Below, piece after piece: positions 1 through 11,190 of a DNA stretch of 64,000 nucleotides. The DNA comes from Macrotis lagotis (Eukaryota; Chordata; Mammalia; Peramelemorphia; Peramelidae). The stretch spans positions 617,444,974 to 617,508,973 of the forward strand of contig NC_133666.1 of NCBI RefSeq assembly GCF_037893015.1, written 5' to 3'. The position numbers and the translations under genes were made by a program. Every line of letters starts with the position of its first letter. Position 1 is the stretch's first letter. The notes below the pieces were generated by a model that ran no database searches, was not told the DNA's origin, and saw nothing but the letters and a program-made list of their open reading frames with translations.

Positions 1-236
1 TAAGTGATGCAATGAATAGTGCACTGGGTTTGGAGTCAACTAGACCTGTATTCAAATCTGTCCTCAGATACTTACTAGCTATGTGACCCCAGGCTTGTCA
101 TTTAACACTGCTTGCCTCAGGTTTTTCATCTGTAAAAATGAGTTGGAGAAGGAAATGGCAGACTATTCAAGTATGTTGGCCAAAGAAACCCCTGATGAAG
201 AGTCAAACATGACTGAAATGATTGAATAACAAGTCG
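1..236 (+). mobile_element. MAR-type SINE (CORE-SINE-like), left end cut by window edge
   Basis: The tRNA-like head (ttcaaatctg, then ctagctatgtgacc) is followed by a body with 'gagaaggaaatggcagac' and ends in a 'gagtcaaacatgactgaa' motif. This head and body arrangement recurs at least six times in the window and matches the marsupial MAR SINE as I recall it. The first few bases of the element are missing. Confidence 0.8.
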
Positions 237-1266
237 GCAACTTTTGATAGGCAAAAATTTCTCTGTGCTCCCTACTCTTGTTTGACTTTTAGATTTTTTA
301 AAATATTAAGGAATTTGAGTGGTTATTCAAAATTTATCCAACTTCTCTTCACATTTTTGACTTTTTAACTGACACTCCTACTTCTTCATATGCCACATTG
401 GAACTATGATGTTAGAGTTCAAATGTGGTAGCTCCATTGTCATTGATAAAAAAAAAAGCATTTGTTATAAAAACAATGATTGTACATCCTTTCATCTGTT
501 TGTTGCCTTTCTGGAGAAGAACAAGGATACAAAGAGAAAGATCATACTGGAGGCAATAATATTTCAAGTGAACTAAAGAACCAATGTTTAAATTATCTGA
601 AAAGAAGATATCAAATAATTGAAAGAAAAACTATTAAAAATTGAAAATGAGAACATCAGTCACTAGCAGCCCATAAGAGTCCTTCCTCATTTCTGTAAAA
701 CCTTTATGGGAATGATGTGCACATTTAATGAAAGTATACATGGTGAAAATGTGGCAAAGGAACAGCTAGGCTTTCACAAATTAGAGTCTACAGTGAATTT
801 TATCTTCACTATTATGCAACTGGACACCCGTACAGTAAGTACTAGATCTTTTTGTAACAAGATACTAAGGATGAATGCCCCACTTACGAATAGAAATCAT
901 CAGTTTTCTACCCCCCCTCACTTCCCTCATCTGATCCTGAGCCAGACTTTGACTGACAAGCTAAACTGTCATATACTCAAAGAAGGGGAAAGCAGAGGCC
1001 ATGTAGAGGAGAGAAAATATAAGGGAATCTATGAAGCAGATGGCACCCCACCACTCCACCATCCCCTACAGAAAGCAGCTTTGACAAATGGCAAAGAAAA
1101 AGATGAGAAGAATAGAAATAACAGAGAAATAATGGAGGGAAGGGAGCTATAGTATTTAGATAATCATACAGAAACTGATCAATCAATATGGATATTAAAC
1201 ATGTCTAGGTAGATCCTCTTCTTGCTATCTATGTTCACCCCAGATTGACCCAAAGCTGGATAAACG

Positions 1267-1268
<2 letters not shown>
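237..1268. other. No gene recognised
   Basis: AT-rich sequence with no recognisable family. An open frame at 706-1152 has no domain, no splice context and low-complexity composition, so I do not call it a gene. Confidence 0.5.

Positions 1269-1329
<61 letters not shown>
1269..1329. repeat. (TC)n microsatellite
   Basis: About 30 uninterrupted TC units. Confidence 0.98.
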
Positions 1330-1331
<2 letters not shown>

Positions 1332-1979
1332 ATATCTCTTTTTCTTTAAAATTTATTCTTTCCTTTTCACTTTGTCATTAATAGTAGTCTTAAGTCAAGT
1401 GGATAGCATTGCACTACTGATCTATTTCATTGTTCAAATGTAGTTATGAAAAAAGAGAGTAAGGGGAATGCCTAGGAAGGGAGAGAAAAGTTCATCTTAC
1501 AATTGTAGTGTGAGTCTGCCAGGGCATTTACTGGCATAAGGGCTAAGAAAAACAAAAGTGAAATGTTGGTTTAATTTTATAACTTCTCAGAATAGAGGTT
1601 ATAATTCGATTTTGCTAGGCAGCAGTTTTGGCTAGGAGAAGTTGTAATGAACTTGAATTGATATAAGAGGTATTGGCATTGGTTACATCCAGGATGCATT
1701 ATCTTCTTCTTCTTTTAAAAGGAAAACCAAATTTTCCAAAGGGAAAAGAAGTAAAAAGTTAAAAAGTAAAAAATCCAAGTAAATAGCTTGAAAGAAGGAA
1801 ACTCAACCAACTTAAGTGTGAGTGACTCACCCCCTACCAGCCTAGTATTCCATCACCAACTTTGCTGAACTACTGCGATTATTATCTGTAGAATATACGA
1901 ATAAACAAACAAATAAATAAATAAAGACAATTGAATTGGTGGAATAAAATTCACACTTAAAAGATCTCCTTCTTTCCCC

Positions 1980-2145
1980 TTAAATAAGTGGCAAAAAATG
2001 TATAATCTATATTATATTGCTTATTGTCTCAGGAAAGAGGGAGAAAAAGGGAGGAAAGGAGAAAATTTGGATCACAAAATTGCAAAAAAGATGAATGTCA
2101 AATATTGCTTTTACATGTAATTGGAAGAAAAATAAAATGCCATTT
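1980..2145 (+). mobile_element. L1 3' UTR tail
   Basis: The stretch has a purine-rich tract (gggagaaaaagggagg), then 'tcacaaaattgcaaaa', then 'catgtaattggaagaaaaat' and a poly(A)-like end. This is the usual closing order of marsupial L1 3' UTRs, repeated at 40.4 kb. Confidence 0.7.
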
Positions 2146-2154
2146 TAAAAAATG

Positions 2155-2850
2155 AGTAGCAAAAAGATATGAACAAATATTTCTCAAAATAATTTCAACT
2201 ACTAACAACCATGTGAAAGAATGTTCTAAATCATTAATAACATGAAACATTCAAATAAAAACAACCCTAAAGTTTCAAGGTAGCTAGATGATACAGTAGA
2301 TATAGCATTGGCCTCATCTGTAAAACAAGCTAGAGAAGAGCATGGCAAAACTACCTGTGTGGAGAGAAACTAATGAGTAGCTGTAGGAAGATAAGTATTC
2401 TAAGTATTCTAGAACATTCATTGTTGATGGGACTATCAATCATGTTAGAAAGTAATTTGGAATAATGAAATAAAGTGGCTAAAATGTTCAATACCTTTGA
2501 TACAACAATTCTACTTGGCATATGCCCCAAAGAGGTTATTGTTAAAAGGAAAGTTGCCATTTATATACCAAAATATGTGTAAAATATATTTTGGAGGAAA
2601 CCCAAAAACAAAGAAAATGCTCTTCAATTGGAAAATGGCTAAACAAATTGTGGTACTTGAACATAATGGACTATTACTGTGCTATTAAATATACATATAT
2701 ATGATTTTAAAGAAAAATATAAAGGGTATGCAAATTGATGCAGAATGAAGCAAAAAGCCAAGAAAACAACTTATACAATGACTACAATAATGTAAATGGA
2801 AAGAAAAACAACTATAAAATAAAAAGGAATGCTGCAGAATCATAAAGAAC
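2155..2850 (+). mobile_element. Old L1 ORF2-end/3' UTR fragment with a SINE remnant
   Basis: It contains the end-of-ORF2 motifs 'catatgccccaaag', 'caattggaaaatggctaaac' and 'gtggtacttgaacataatg', also seen at 20.5, 22.3 and 44.9 kb. A small deleted SINE head (gtagctagatgatacag) lies at about 2277-2355. No intact reading frame remains. Confidence 0.65.
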
Positions 2851-3044
2851 AAGCTTGGCCCCATAGAAGAGATATCAGAAAACATTCTCCACACACACTT
2901 CCAACCTCCTCCTCTTTTGTAGAAGTAGAGGTTTCACAGTTTGGAATGATACAAATATTTTCAAATTTTTTAGATGCACTGATCTGTTTTATTGAATTTT
3001 TTCTCTCCTTTGTCCTTTTGTCCAAATATATTGTTTGTTGCATA

Positions 3045-3385
3045 TGTTGTTGTTGCTATTTAGTTGTGTCCAACTATCCTCCATATCTCTCAAAGTCTAT
3101 CCAAGTTCATGCTCATTGTTTCCGTGACACTATCTAGCTTTCTCATCCTCTGCCATCCTCTTTGCCTTTTGCCTTCAATCTTTCCCAATATGGAGTCTTT
3201 GCCCTGAGTTCCATCTTCTCATCATGTGGCCAAAGCATTTAAGCTTTAACTTCAATGTTTGACCTTCCAGGGAACAGCCTGAATTCATTTCTTTAAGTAT
3301 TAACTGATTTCATTTCCTTACTGTCCAAGAGACTTAAAAATCTTTCCCAAAAACACATATCAAAGCCTTCATTCTGTAGCTCAAC
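3045..3385 (-). mobile_element. RTE-type LINE fragment (BovB-like)
   Basis: On the plus strand it reads 'ctttctcatcctctgccat', 'ttttgccttcaatctttccc', 'catgtggccaaagcattt' and 'tactgtccaagagactt', in that order. This is the order of antisense BovB/RTE reverse-transcriptase sequence as I recall it. It is truncated at both ends and has no open frame. Confidence 0.65.
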
Positions 3386-3398
3386 AGTAAACAGAGGG

Positions 3399-3848
3399 GA
3401 GAATACTGGGGAAAATATCAGTGATGAAGAAATAAGAGTTTTTTTCAAAGTTCCCCCTCCATGGGGCAGCTAGATGGTGCAGTGGATAGAGCACCAGCCC
3501 TGGAGTCAGGAGTACCTGAGTTCAAATCCAGCCTCAGACACTTAATAATTACCTAGCAGTGTGGCCTTGAGCAAGCCACTTAATCCCATTGCCTTGAAAA
3601 AAAAGGACAAAACAAAAGTTCCCCCTCCAGAAAAATATCTCCTCTGAATAGCTTAAAATCATGTCAGAAGAGCAATATGGAGAGTAACTTAATAAGTGTT
3701 TTTTGAGGCGAGAATACTGGGGAAAATATCAGTGATGAAGAAATAAGTTTTTTTAAAAGCTCCCCTCCAGCAAAATATCTCCCCTGAATAACTTAAAATC
3801 ATGTCAGAAAAGCAGAAGAGAGAGTAACTTAATAGGTGTTTGTTGCCA
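3399..3848. repeat. Direct tandem duplication, first copy split by a SINE
   Basis: Copy 1 (3399-3461 plus 3630-3705) and copy 2 (3710-3848) share 'gagaatactggggaaaat', 'atcagtgatgaagaaataag' and 'taaaatcatgtcaga' in the same order. The unit is about 140 bp. Copy 1 holds a SINE that copy 2 lacks, so the duplication predates the insertion. Confidence 0.9.
3462..3614 (+). mobile_element. WSINE1-like SINE with target-site duplication
   Basis: It is a full tRNA-like SINE from 'gggcagctagatggtgcag' to an A-rich tail. A perfect 15-bp direct repeat, aaagttccccctcca, flanks it at 3447-3461 and 3615-3629, which marks a retrotransposed insertion. Confidence 0.93.
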
Positions 3849-3849
3849 T

Positions 3850-5655
3850 GTTATCGGTAATAAGTGTCCAAAACAGAAAACTAATCTAGGTTGTTTTAAC
3901 CCTGTGATCAACATTCCATTCACTATGTCATGCTGTCTTCCCAAATAAACTGATCTTAAATGAATTTATTTTATGTTTACTTCTTTGTTAACTGGAGTAT
4001 TTACAAGGAAGCTGAAGATCTTTTATAAAATAGCTAGATTCTAAGTGCCAAGGAGAAATCTTGCATGGAACAAAATACAATCTAGAGATATGAAATTGAA
4101 CATAGACCGTCATGATAGAGGTCAGATCTGCCACATAAATTACAGTTTGAAAACTGGTGTGATAGCAGCCATTGTAGGCATAAAGGTAAAAAATAGGGAC
4201 ATAGTATTAATCTACCTGAACTCTTCTAAGTCAGGAAAGACTCATACAAGTACCAAAGCAGACAACAGCTTAGGGGATATTTGTGTGACTGTGTGTTGAA
4301 GATGAGTGGTAACCATGGTTACCCAGTTATTGGAGGACTAGTATAGAGTAACAGGTATAAAACCTCACTAAATTCTATTGATTTGGGCACAGGGGGTGGG
4401 TAGAAGACTGGTGAAGGAGAAAGAAGGAGCTTTCATGGACTGTGTCAAATACAAATGAAAGGATTTTGCCTACTGCTAAGAACTCTTTTGGGGAAGTCCA
4501 GATGTGGGTATAGAGAAATGGAAAAGGTATTCAGGAAAGAGGACAGTGCAGCTGTTATGTCAAGACAACAAAGTGATGGCAGAATCCCAAGAGAGATATT
4601 TAGAAAAAGAGGATACTTGGAAATTAGTCATTAAACCTATTTCTAGATCTAATCTACTTCTGGACAAGGCTCGCTAAGCATTTGGAGTTTCCCATATAGC
4701 ACAAAGTTAAACTGTGAAACACATGAGGGGGTCAAATTGTTTTAATAAATATTGAGGAGAAATAGGAAAAAACAAAGAAAGAAGTAGTACTAAGGGCAGA
4801 GAGGATGCAGAGAGAGAATATCAAAGAGAAGTTATAACTTCTCACATCTTACTCTTAGGTTTCTACCAAAGTCCTTTGAAGAAGGACAGAGCAAAAATAG
4901 CAGAGGAAGTTTATATTCAAGATAAATACAAAGATAGTTATGAAAATTCCAAAATGTCCTTGACAAGTTCATTTTACTTGGCCCTCAAAAATTACATCTC
5001 AAGATTCTAAAGGAAGGGGTAAGTGTGCTTTCTAAGCATCTGAGAAACTTATTTTTTAATTAGAAAAAAAGAGAGATTGAAGTAGGAGAGGCATTAATCA
5101 TTCTGATTTTCAAAACAAATATACAACTATATTTGTATACAAATATAGACCATTGAGTTTGACTTTCATTCCTGAAAAGAAATTCTAAGACACATTATTC
5201 CTGGTATGATGAAGGAACGAACATCTCAAAAAGAAAGCTATGTCTACAAAATTTCATTGAGACTCATTCTGGACCAACCTCGCTTCCTTTTTTGACAAGG
5301 TCTTCCAAGACTGGTAGCACAGAGAGAGTTCGAAAGAATTTGGCAAAGTTTCTTATCCTATTGCTATGGACAAGATAAAGATATGTGAACTAGGCAATAA
5401 AATCAGGTGAATTTGGAGTTGACTCAGACCTAAAGAGTGATGATGAATGATTCAGCACCAATTTGGGATGAGATTTTTCATCTGGGTCTCCCTCCTTGAC
5501 TCCAGCAATCTCATTTTTAAGACCTTCCTTGGGGTCTATTAGCTTGATTGTGTAGGACCTATTTCATGGCATCTTGCATCTAGAAAGTCTCCCCTGAACA
5601 GTTCAACCTGACTTTGGCACTTCTAAATGTGTTTTTTTTCATGTTTTTGAATTCC
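3850..5655. other. No gene or recognised repeat
   Basis: AT-rich sequence without long open frames, splice-flanked exons or a repeat family I can name. An open frame at 4045-4299 has no recognisable content. Confidence 0.4.
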
Positions 5656-5659
5656 TTCT

Positions 5660-6390
5660 GTAAGTATTGGTCTGATTTTCTCACACTAGGGACTCCCCCA
5701 GGATAAGGGTTATGTCCCCACCTCAGACCAATGAATCAGATCAGAAGTTTCCTAAGAATTGGAGCAGTATGTCTCTTAGACCAGGTACTCCCTAAGTTCA
5801 GGTAGGTCTTCTCCTTATATTGGGGACTTCTTGGGGACAATTATTTTGTCTTTCTCTCACATCAGTGTTTTCTTGAAGCCAGAGCTCATATCTGTCTCTC
5901 AGATGAAGACTTCCTGAAGACAAGGGCTATATCTCCCCCCCCCACTCCAATGACGCCCTATAGTCAGGGACTATATCTACATCAGATAAGGCTGAGGATA
6001 GGAGTTGTGTCTTTCTCAGACCAAGGGGGTCCTGTGGTAAAGTTGTGGTTCTCCTTTACATTTGTGACTTCTTAAAGATAGGAACTGCATTTCCATTTGA
6101 GACTTCTTGATGCCAGAGCTCTTGTCTATCCCTCAGAAGGGTGCTTTCTGGGGATTATGTCTCTTCACTCATGGAAGTAAGGACAAGTCAGATTATGATT
6201 TTTTGAGAGCCAGACTATGTTTCTCTGCTTAGATTAGGAGTTTCCTAAGAACAGAAATTGTGTCATTCCCTTACAATACATAGGGGTGGAAGAAGGAGTT
6301 AAAGACTATTCTCTTTTCTTATATTAGAGGTAAAGGCTGTATCTCCCTATCAGACTATCAACTGGTTTTTGAGCAGAGTCTTATCTGGAG
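5660..6390. repeat. Decayed minisatellite, unit about 40-45 bp
   Basis: A degenerate phrase recurs about 15 times: 'cttcctgaagacaagggc', then 'tatatctc/tgtgtctt', then 'tcagacca'. Clear copies begin near 5695, 5750, 5825, 5910, 5965, 6000, 6085, 6185, 6230 and 6330. No two copies are identical, so the array is old. No coding content. Confidence 0.75.
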
Positions 6391-7855
6391 CAAGGAAGAA
6401 ACATGGCTAACAGTCCAGTGAGGTTCTTCATTCCTAACCCAACCAGCTTTTTCCAGACCTTCCTTAAACAGAGACTAGAACACAGCTCCCATTCCCTAAT
6501 TCAAAGAAATATGAATTGGACTTGAGGACCTTGCAGCCCCCTCCTCCCTCCTCTTTACTAAGAATGGGTCAAAGGCTTCTATTGATTCATTCAACAAGCA
6601 TTTTTTGAATGCCTACTTTATGCTAGGCAGAGTGCAGAAGTACAAGTCACCAAAACCAAGATGGAAAGCTTCCTTTCTCCCCCTTCCCTTCAAAGCCCCA
6701 GTAATCAAAAACTTGCTTTTTTGTTTGTTTGGTTTTTTATTTCTCTCTCAGAGTATTCCAGGGTCATTGTAAAGAAGAAAGTAGCAAGCCCAGTTCTGTT
6801 CAAAGGATTATTTGTCAGAAGTAGAAAGAACCATCAGTTCCTCTAGTCTCACCTCTTCTTTTTTTCAGAAGAGAAAATTAAGAGCCTCAGAAATGAAAAG
6901 ACTTATCCAAAGATATGAGGAGTTAATGATAGAGTTGGAGTCAGAATCTCCTTCCTCCCAACCCATAGTTCATTTGGATCTTCTTTTCTTCTGGTGTATC
7001 CAACATGAAGCTTCATTTGAAGGTTTTAATCTATCTTGGGGGCTCAGAGGACAAGGACTCCTTCAAATGAGTCATGCACCTTTGGGAACTAGTTCTCTCT
7101 TGTTTTTCTAGGGTATAGCTAGCTCTTAGGCAGTCACCTGGGGATGGTCAAAAATAAGCACACAGAGGGAGAAAGATAGAAAAGCATCTGCCTTTATCTG
7201 AGACATCGAACAAGAAAAGGACCAGTTGGCTGCAGACTGGACTGCTTTTTGATGGAGATAAAAAAGAGGAAAAGTCATGGATGCAGAAAACCAACCCTAG
7301 AAAGAGGAAAATCAATGAAGTCCCAGTTATTTTCTCACTCCCTCCTAGCCTGGAGGCTCCACAGGGTCTAATACTGTCCCTCACCATTGAGGCCAGAATG
7401 TGGCAGGAAACCCAGCTCTACCCTTCTCACCTTAGGCACATTGTGGGGATGACTAAGGTAATGGAGTCTGGAAAGTATCTTAGTAAGGTAGGTTCCAGAG
7501 TGAGGACATCCCATCATGTACATATTCACCTATTCGCCTGGTCACAGATTCACACACATGTACACACAGCCATATTCACACAAAAACAGAAATCACACAG
7601 AAATCATTCACACACACATATCATAAAAAATGCAGTCCTACAGATTCATGAATCACAAGTAAAACTGATACAGCTCACACATTCATATGCAAGGTACAAT
7701 CAAAACACCCACTCATAAAAGACCCCTTCCCCAAACCCAGGCACATACACAAGCTCGTAGGGTGTTTCCACTCTAACCTTTCATATCCTAATCTCCTAGG
7801 GTCCTCACTCCTGATTCCTAAACCTACCTAGCTTAGGGATTCAAGGTTCTCTCAG
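6391..7855. other. No gene recognised; degenerate CA-rich patch
   Basis: Unique-looking sequence. Between about 7545 and 7700 there are interrupted CA/ACAC clusters (cacacacatgtacacacag), a decayed dinucleotide repeat. Open frames at 6812-7111 and 7281-7718 show no domain. Confidence 0.45.
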
Positions 7856-7857
7856 AT

Positions 7858-7985
7858 AATTATAGGATTTAGAACAAGAAAGAATCTTTTAGATGATCTA
7901 GTCCAAGGTCCTTATTTTACAGGTAAGGAAACTGGGTCCTAGAGAGGTTACATTTACTTGTTTAAGATCACACAGATAGAAATGA
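7858..7985 (-). mobile_element. MIR-type SINE
   Basis: Antisense MIR-like order: 'atgatctagtccaaggtcc', 'tttacaggtaaggaaactg' and 'aagatcacacagatag'. Confidence 0.65.
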
Positions 7986-8496
7986 TCTCCCTCTGCCTCC
8001 CTTACCATCTTCTGTTCCCCATGAGGGGATCCAATAGTGGACTAGGGACATGAGCCTGGGTCAAGTGAGATAGAACTAAAGATAAAAGGGAAGGAAAAAA
8101 AGGAGCATCCAGGGCCTGAACTCCATTATCTCCTACAGATGTTGGGAAGGTGAGGAAGAGCTGAGAAGAAGGATAAAGGATCTTTCCATTCATAAACCAG
8201 AGGTTCCCCGTGGGACCTTGGGGCAGGTAAGGCAAGAACAAAGAAGGTTGAGGGAAGCAGCATCAAGCACCTGGCCTCATAGTGTACAAAGCAAACTGAG
8301 GATCACAGACAGCCCTAGGACCAAGGAGTGGGTTGGAGCCCACCAACATATGAAAATGTATTACACATGTTATGTTTACAGCATTGAGTGAGCACAATCA
8401 TAGACTCAGAGATGGAAACATCACTCAAACAGGTATCAGAACAAAAATTGGTCACGGTCTTTTTTCTCTTTCCTGCATTTTAAAAAAAAGACAAAA

Positions 8497-8640
8497 ACAC
8501 AAATAAGTAACTTACTGTTAACCTTGGACACATGATTCCCATTCTCTGGGCCTCACCTCTGTCTATATCTGTAAAATAAGGGGTTTGGACAAGGACGTTT
8601 CTAGGGTCCTTTCCCACTCTGAGAGTAAGCATTCTATATT
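8497..8640 (+). mobile_element. MIR-type SINE
   Basis: It contains 'ctctgggcctcacctctgtc', 'tctgtaaaataaggggtt' and 'cctttcccactctgagag', the right half and tail of a MIR. Its tail runs into the tandem array that follows. Confidence 0.65.
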
Positions 8641-8915
8641 AAATTCCCATTCTAACCTGTTTTGTTTATTCTATGGTTCCTCTCAACACTGACAGTCTAT
8701 GTTCTGGGTCCCTCCTAGCCCTAATATTCAAGGTCCTAAGGACCCTTCCAACTCTAACATTCTCTGTTCTAAGACCCTTTCTAGACCTGATATTCTAGGT
8801 TTTAAAGACACCTCCAGATCTAATGTTCTATGTAGTAAGGTCCCTCCTGGAGCTGAATTTTGAAGACTTCTTCCAGCTCTGATTTTCTACATACTAAGAC
8901 CTCCTCCTTTTTTAT
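8600..8915. repeat. Decayed tandem array of a MIR-tail-like unit
   Basis: A unit of roughly 33-40 bp, close to 'cccttccaactctaacatt' plus 'ctctgttctaag', repeats about eight times. The unit resembles the standard MIR 3' end, so the array probably arose by expansion of the adjoining MIR tail. Confidence 0.75.
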
Positions 8916-9300
8916 CTTTCCCCCATTTATATGCAAAAATAAATTTCAATATTAATTTTTAAACCTTGGGTTCCAAATTCTTTTCCTTCCTCCCACCTAA
9001 ATCCCCCTCATTGAGAAAGCAAGTTAGTTGATATAGATTAGAAATTCATGAAAAACATCATTGTAAGAGCAAACATAACACCCCCCCCCAGAAAAGAAAA
9101 ACAGAAAGAAAATTACAGTAAAAAAATATGCATCAATATGCATTCAGATGCCATCAACTCTGTCTTTGGGATGGATATTATTTTTTATCATAAGTCCTTC
9201 AGAGTTGTTTTGGGTCACAACATTGCTGAGAAAAGTCATAGTTGATCATCCTACAACACTGCAGTTATTTTGTATATAGTACATTTCCCATTACATCTCC
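8916..9300 (-). mobile_element. L1 3' UTR fragment
   Basis: Antisense marsupial L1-tail motifs are visible: 'ccttgggttccaaattcttt', 'cctcattgagaaagcaag', 'gtcacaacattgctgagaaa' and 'cacaacattgctg'. Confidence 0.6.
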
Positions 9301-9307
9301 AGCTTTA

Positions 9308-9474
9308 CTATTCTATATTTTGGGGGTTTTTTTGTTTTTTGCAAGTCAATGGGGTTAAGTGACTTGCCCAAGGTCACACAGCTAGGCAATTATTAAGTGT
9401 CTGAGATCAAATTTAAACTCAGGTCCTACTAACTCTAGGGCAGTGCCCTATCCACTGCATCACCTAGGTGGCCC
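9308..9474 (-). mobile_element. WSINE1-like SINE, antisense
   Basis: Antisense order from T-rich tail to head: 'gcaagtcaatggggttaag', 'cacacagctaggcaattat' and 'tatccactgcatcacctag'. It sits between the two blocks of the MIR-tail array. Confidence 0.9.
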
Positions 9475-9620
9475 TTACTCTTCTACATTTTTAAATACCC
9501 TACCAGCTCTGGCATTCTATGTTCTTCTCAGTTTTTACATTCAGTGTTCTAAAGTTTCTTCCAGTTCTGTTATTTTTTGTTTTAAGACCTTTTCCTGCTC
9601 TGACATTCTAAATATACAAT
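9475..9620. repeat. Second block of the MIR-tail-like array
   Basis: The same unit as at 8600-8915 continues here ('ctggcattctatgttcttc', 'ttccagttctgtta', 'tgctctgacattctaa'), in about four copies. The antisense L1 and SINE at 8916-9474 split the original array. Confidence 0.65.
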
Positions 9621-9714
9621 TAGAGTTTGGGATACCATATTTCATGAAGGACTTAAATTGGAGAATAGAAAGAAAAAGATGGTCAGCATGATGAGAGGAC
9701 TACTGGTCACATCA

Positions 9715-10125
9715 TATAAGGCCCTTCCTAAATTTCCCATCTTCTTACACTTTATTTCCCTCTAGATACTCTTATCTAACCACATTTGGTTTCCTTACCA
9801 TTCCTCAAACCCCACATTCCATCTCCTGCCTTCAGGTATTTTCAGTGGCTTTCCCTCATAACTAGAATTCTCTTCCATCCCATCTCCACCTTCATTCAAG
9901 CCTCTCCAGAAGACTCACCTTTTCCAAGAAGCCTTTCCTCAGTTCTAGTGCTTTCCCTTTGAGATTGTCTCTAATTTACCTTGTCTATATCTTGTTTGAA
10001 TGTTTGCATATTGTCTCCCCCACCATTAGAATGTGAGTTCCATAAGAGTAAGTAATGTTTTTTTCTTTTGTTTTGTGTCCCCAGAGTTTGTCGCAATGCC
10101 TCACACATAAAAAATATTAGCTGAC
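9715..10125 (+). mobile_element. L2 LINE 3' end
   Basis: It shows the L2 closing order: 'cctctccagaagactcacc', 'ttttccaagaagcctttcct', then 'agaatgtgagttccataag' and a final 'ctgactaattgactactca'. Confidence 0.75.
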
Positions 10126-10734
10126 TAATTGACTACTCATTCCTAAAGTCTTAGTTATACCAAGTATGATTAGAAATTAAAATATGTGTGTGTTTTGCTA
10201 ATTCTTCCATTCAAAGTACCATCAAGTACATTTATTCCTATTCTTTCCTGCCTTTGAATCTTTTTCCTCTTTTCTATTTCCTCAACTCAATAAGATCTCT
10301 CTCCTTTTTAGCAACTTGGGAACCCACCCACTCCCCGCTCCAACCTTTCCTTTACCTACAAAAAACCTCAGATTAAGAAGTTAGGGGTCAATTTTCCTTG
10401 AACACAGCTTGCCTGACCCTATGACTCTCCATATTGGTAACTGTCCCATAGGGAGACATCTCTATGCCTTTATCTCTGTGGGCTACTATTTTTATTTCCT
10501 CAAAGTTAATGAAGACTCCAATCATATCCCTGAGTGAAGGATACAATCTTTGTTCTTATCTGTAAATGTCCTCAGAAAAAAATTTTAATAGACAAAGCAG
10601 GCAATCCAAAAATCCAACAAACATGAATTAGGTGCCTACTTTATACAGAAGCACTATATTAGGAGTAAAAACAAAAATAAAATCTCCCTGCCCTAAAAAG
10701 AATTTCCATTTTCACAAATAACATCAAAGATGAT
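10126..10734. other. No gene or recognised repeat
   Basis: Nothing with domain or splice support. An open frame at 10188-10376 is hydrophobic low-information sequence. Confidence 0.4.
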
Positions 10735-10910
10735 CTTAGATTCATAGAATCTAAGTTATATGAGACTTGAGCAGATTTCTAGTGCTATCCAGATCTCAAG
10801 AGGAATCTACATCTCCTTTGATAGTCTTACAGTCTCTGCTTGAAAAGCTTCAGTGTTAAAGACCCTGCTTTCTAAGGTTCCATTCCTCTCAAATCACCTT
10901 TAGAAAAAGG

Positions 10911-10964
<54 letters not shown>

Positions 10965-11040
10965 GCTGAAACTGGACTTTCTATGACTTTCATCTACTGC
11001 TCCTATTTCTGTCCTCTAGACCTGAGCAAGGAATCCTCCA
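10735..11040 (+). mobile_element. L3/CR1-type LINE fragment split by a (TTA)n repeat
   Basis: 'ctctgcttgaaaagcttcag' and 'ctactgctcctatttctgtc' match the 3' part of ancient L3/CR1 elements as I recall them. A run of about 17 TTA/ATT units at 10911-10963 interrupts it. Confidence 0.55.
10911..10963. repeat. (TTA)n microsatellite
   Basis: About 17 uninterrupted TTA units inside an old LINE fragment. Confidence 0.97.
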
Positions 11041-11140
11041 GGACAGAGGACAAAGAACCTTGAGCTTCAAATTGACAATCCATAAGATTTGGAAGGAGTT
11101 TGAATAAACCTTAGCTTTAGGGGTCAGGCCTCAGACTCAC

Positions 11141-11190
11141 CTCGTTCCACTCAGAGCAGAGCAGTCAGCAGCACTAGCAAGATCTTCATC
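11141..11190 (-). pseudogene. LY6-family signal-peptide exon with in-frame stop (LY6E-like relic)
   Basis: On the minus strand a pyrimidine-rich acceptor ending ctctag (AG at 11192-11191) precedes gATG (ATG at 11189-11187). The exon ends at 11141 with CGAG followed by gtgagt, a consensus donor. The 49 coding nucleotides read M-K-I-L-L-V-L-L-T-A-L-L-stop-V-E-R and leave phase 1, exactly as in the intact LY6-type exon at 57138-57087. From knowledge of the family, the start 'MKI' and the end 'VER' resemble the LY6E signal peptide, where the stop position is a small residue; one base change in a Gly or Cys codon would give TGA (11153-11151). I searched 1-11100 on the minus strand for the following LU exons (CxxC; CCxxxxCN) and found neither. 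Most likely it is a dead paralogue; a sequencing error at codon 13 is the alternative. Confidence 0.7.
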
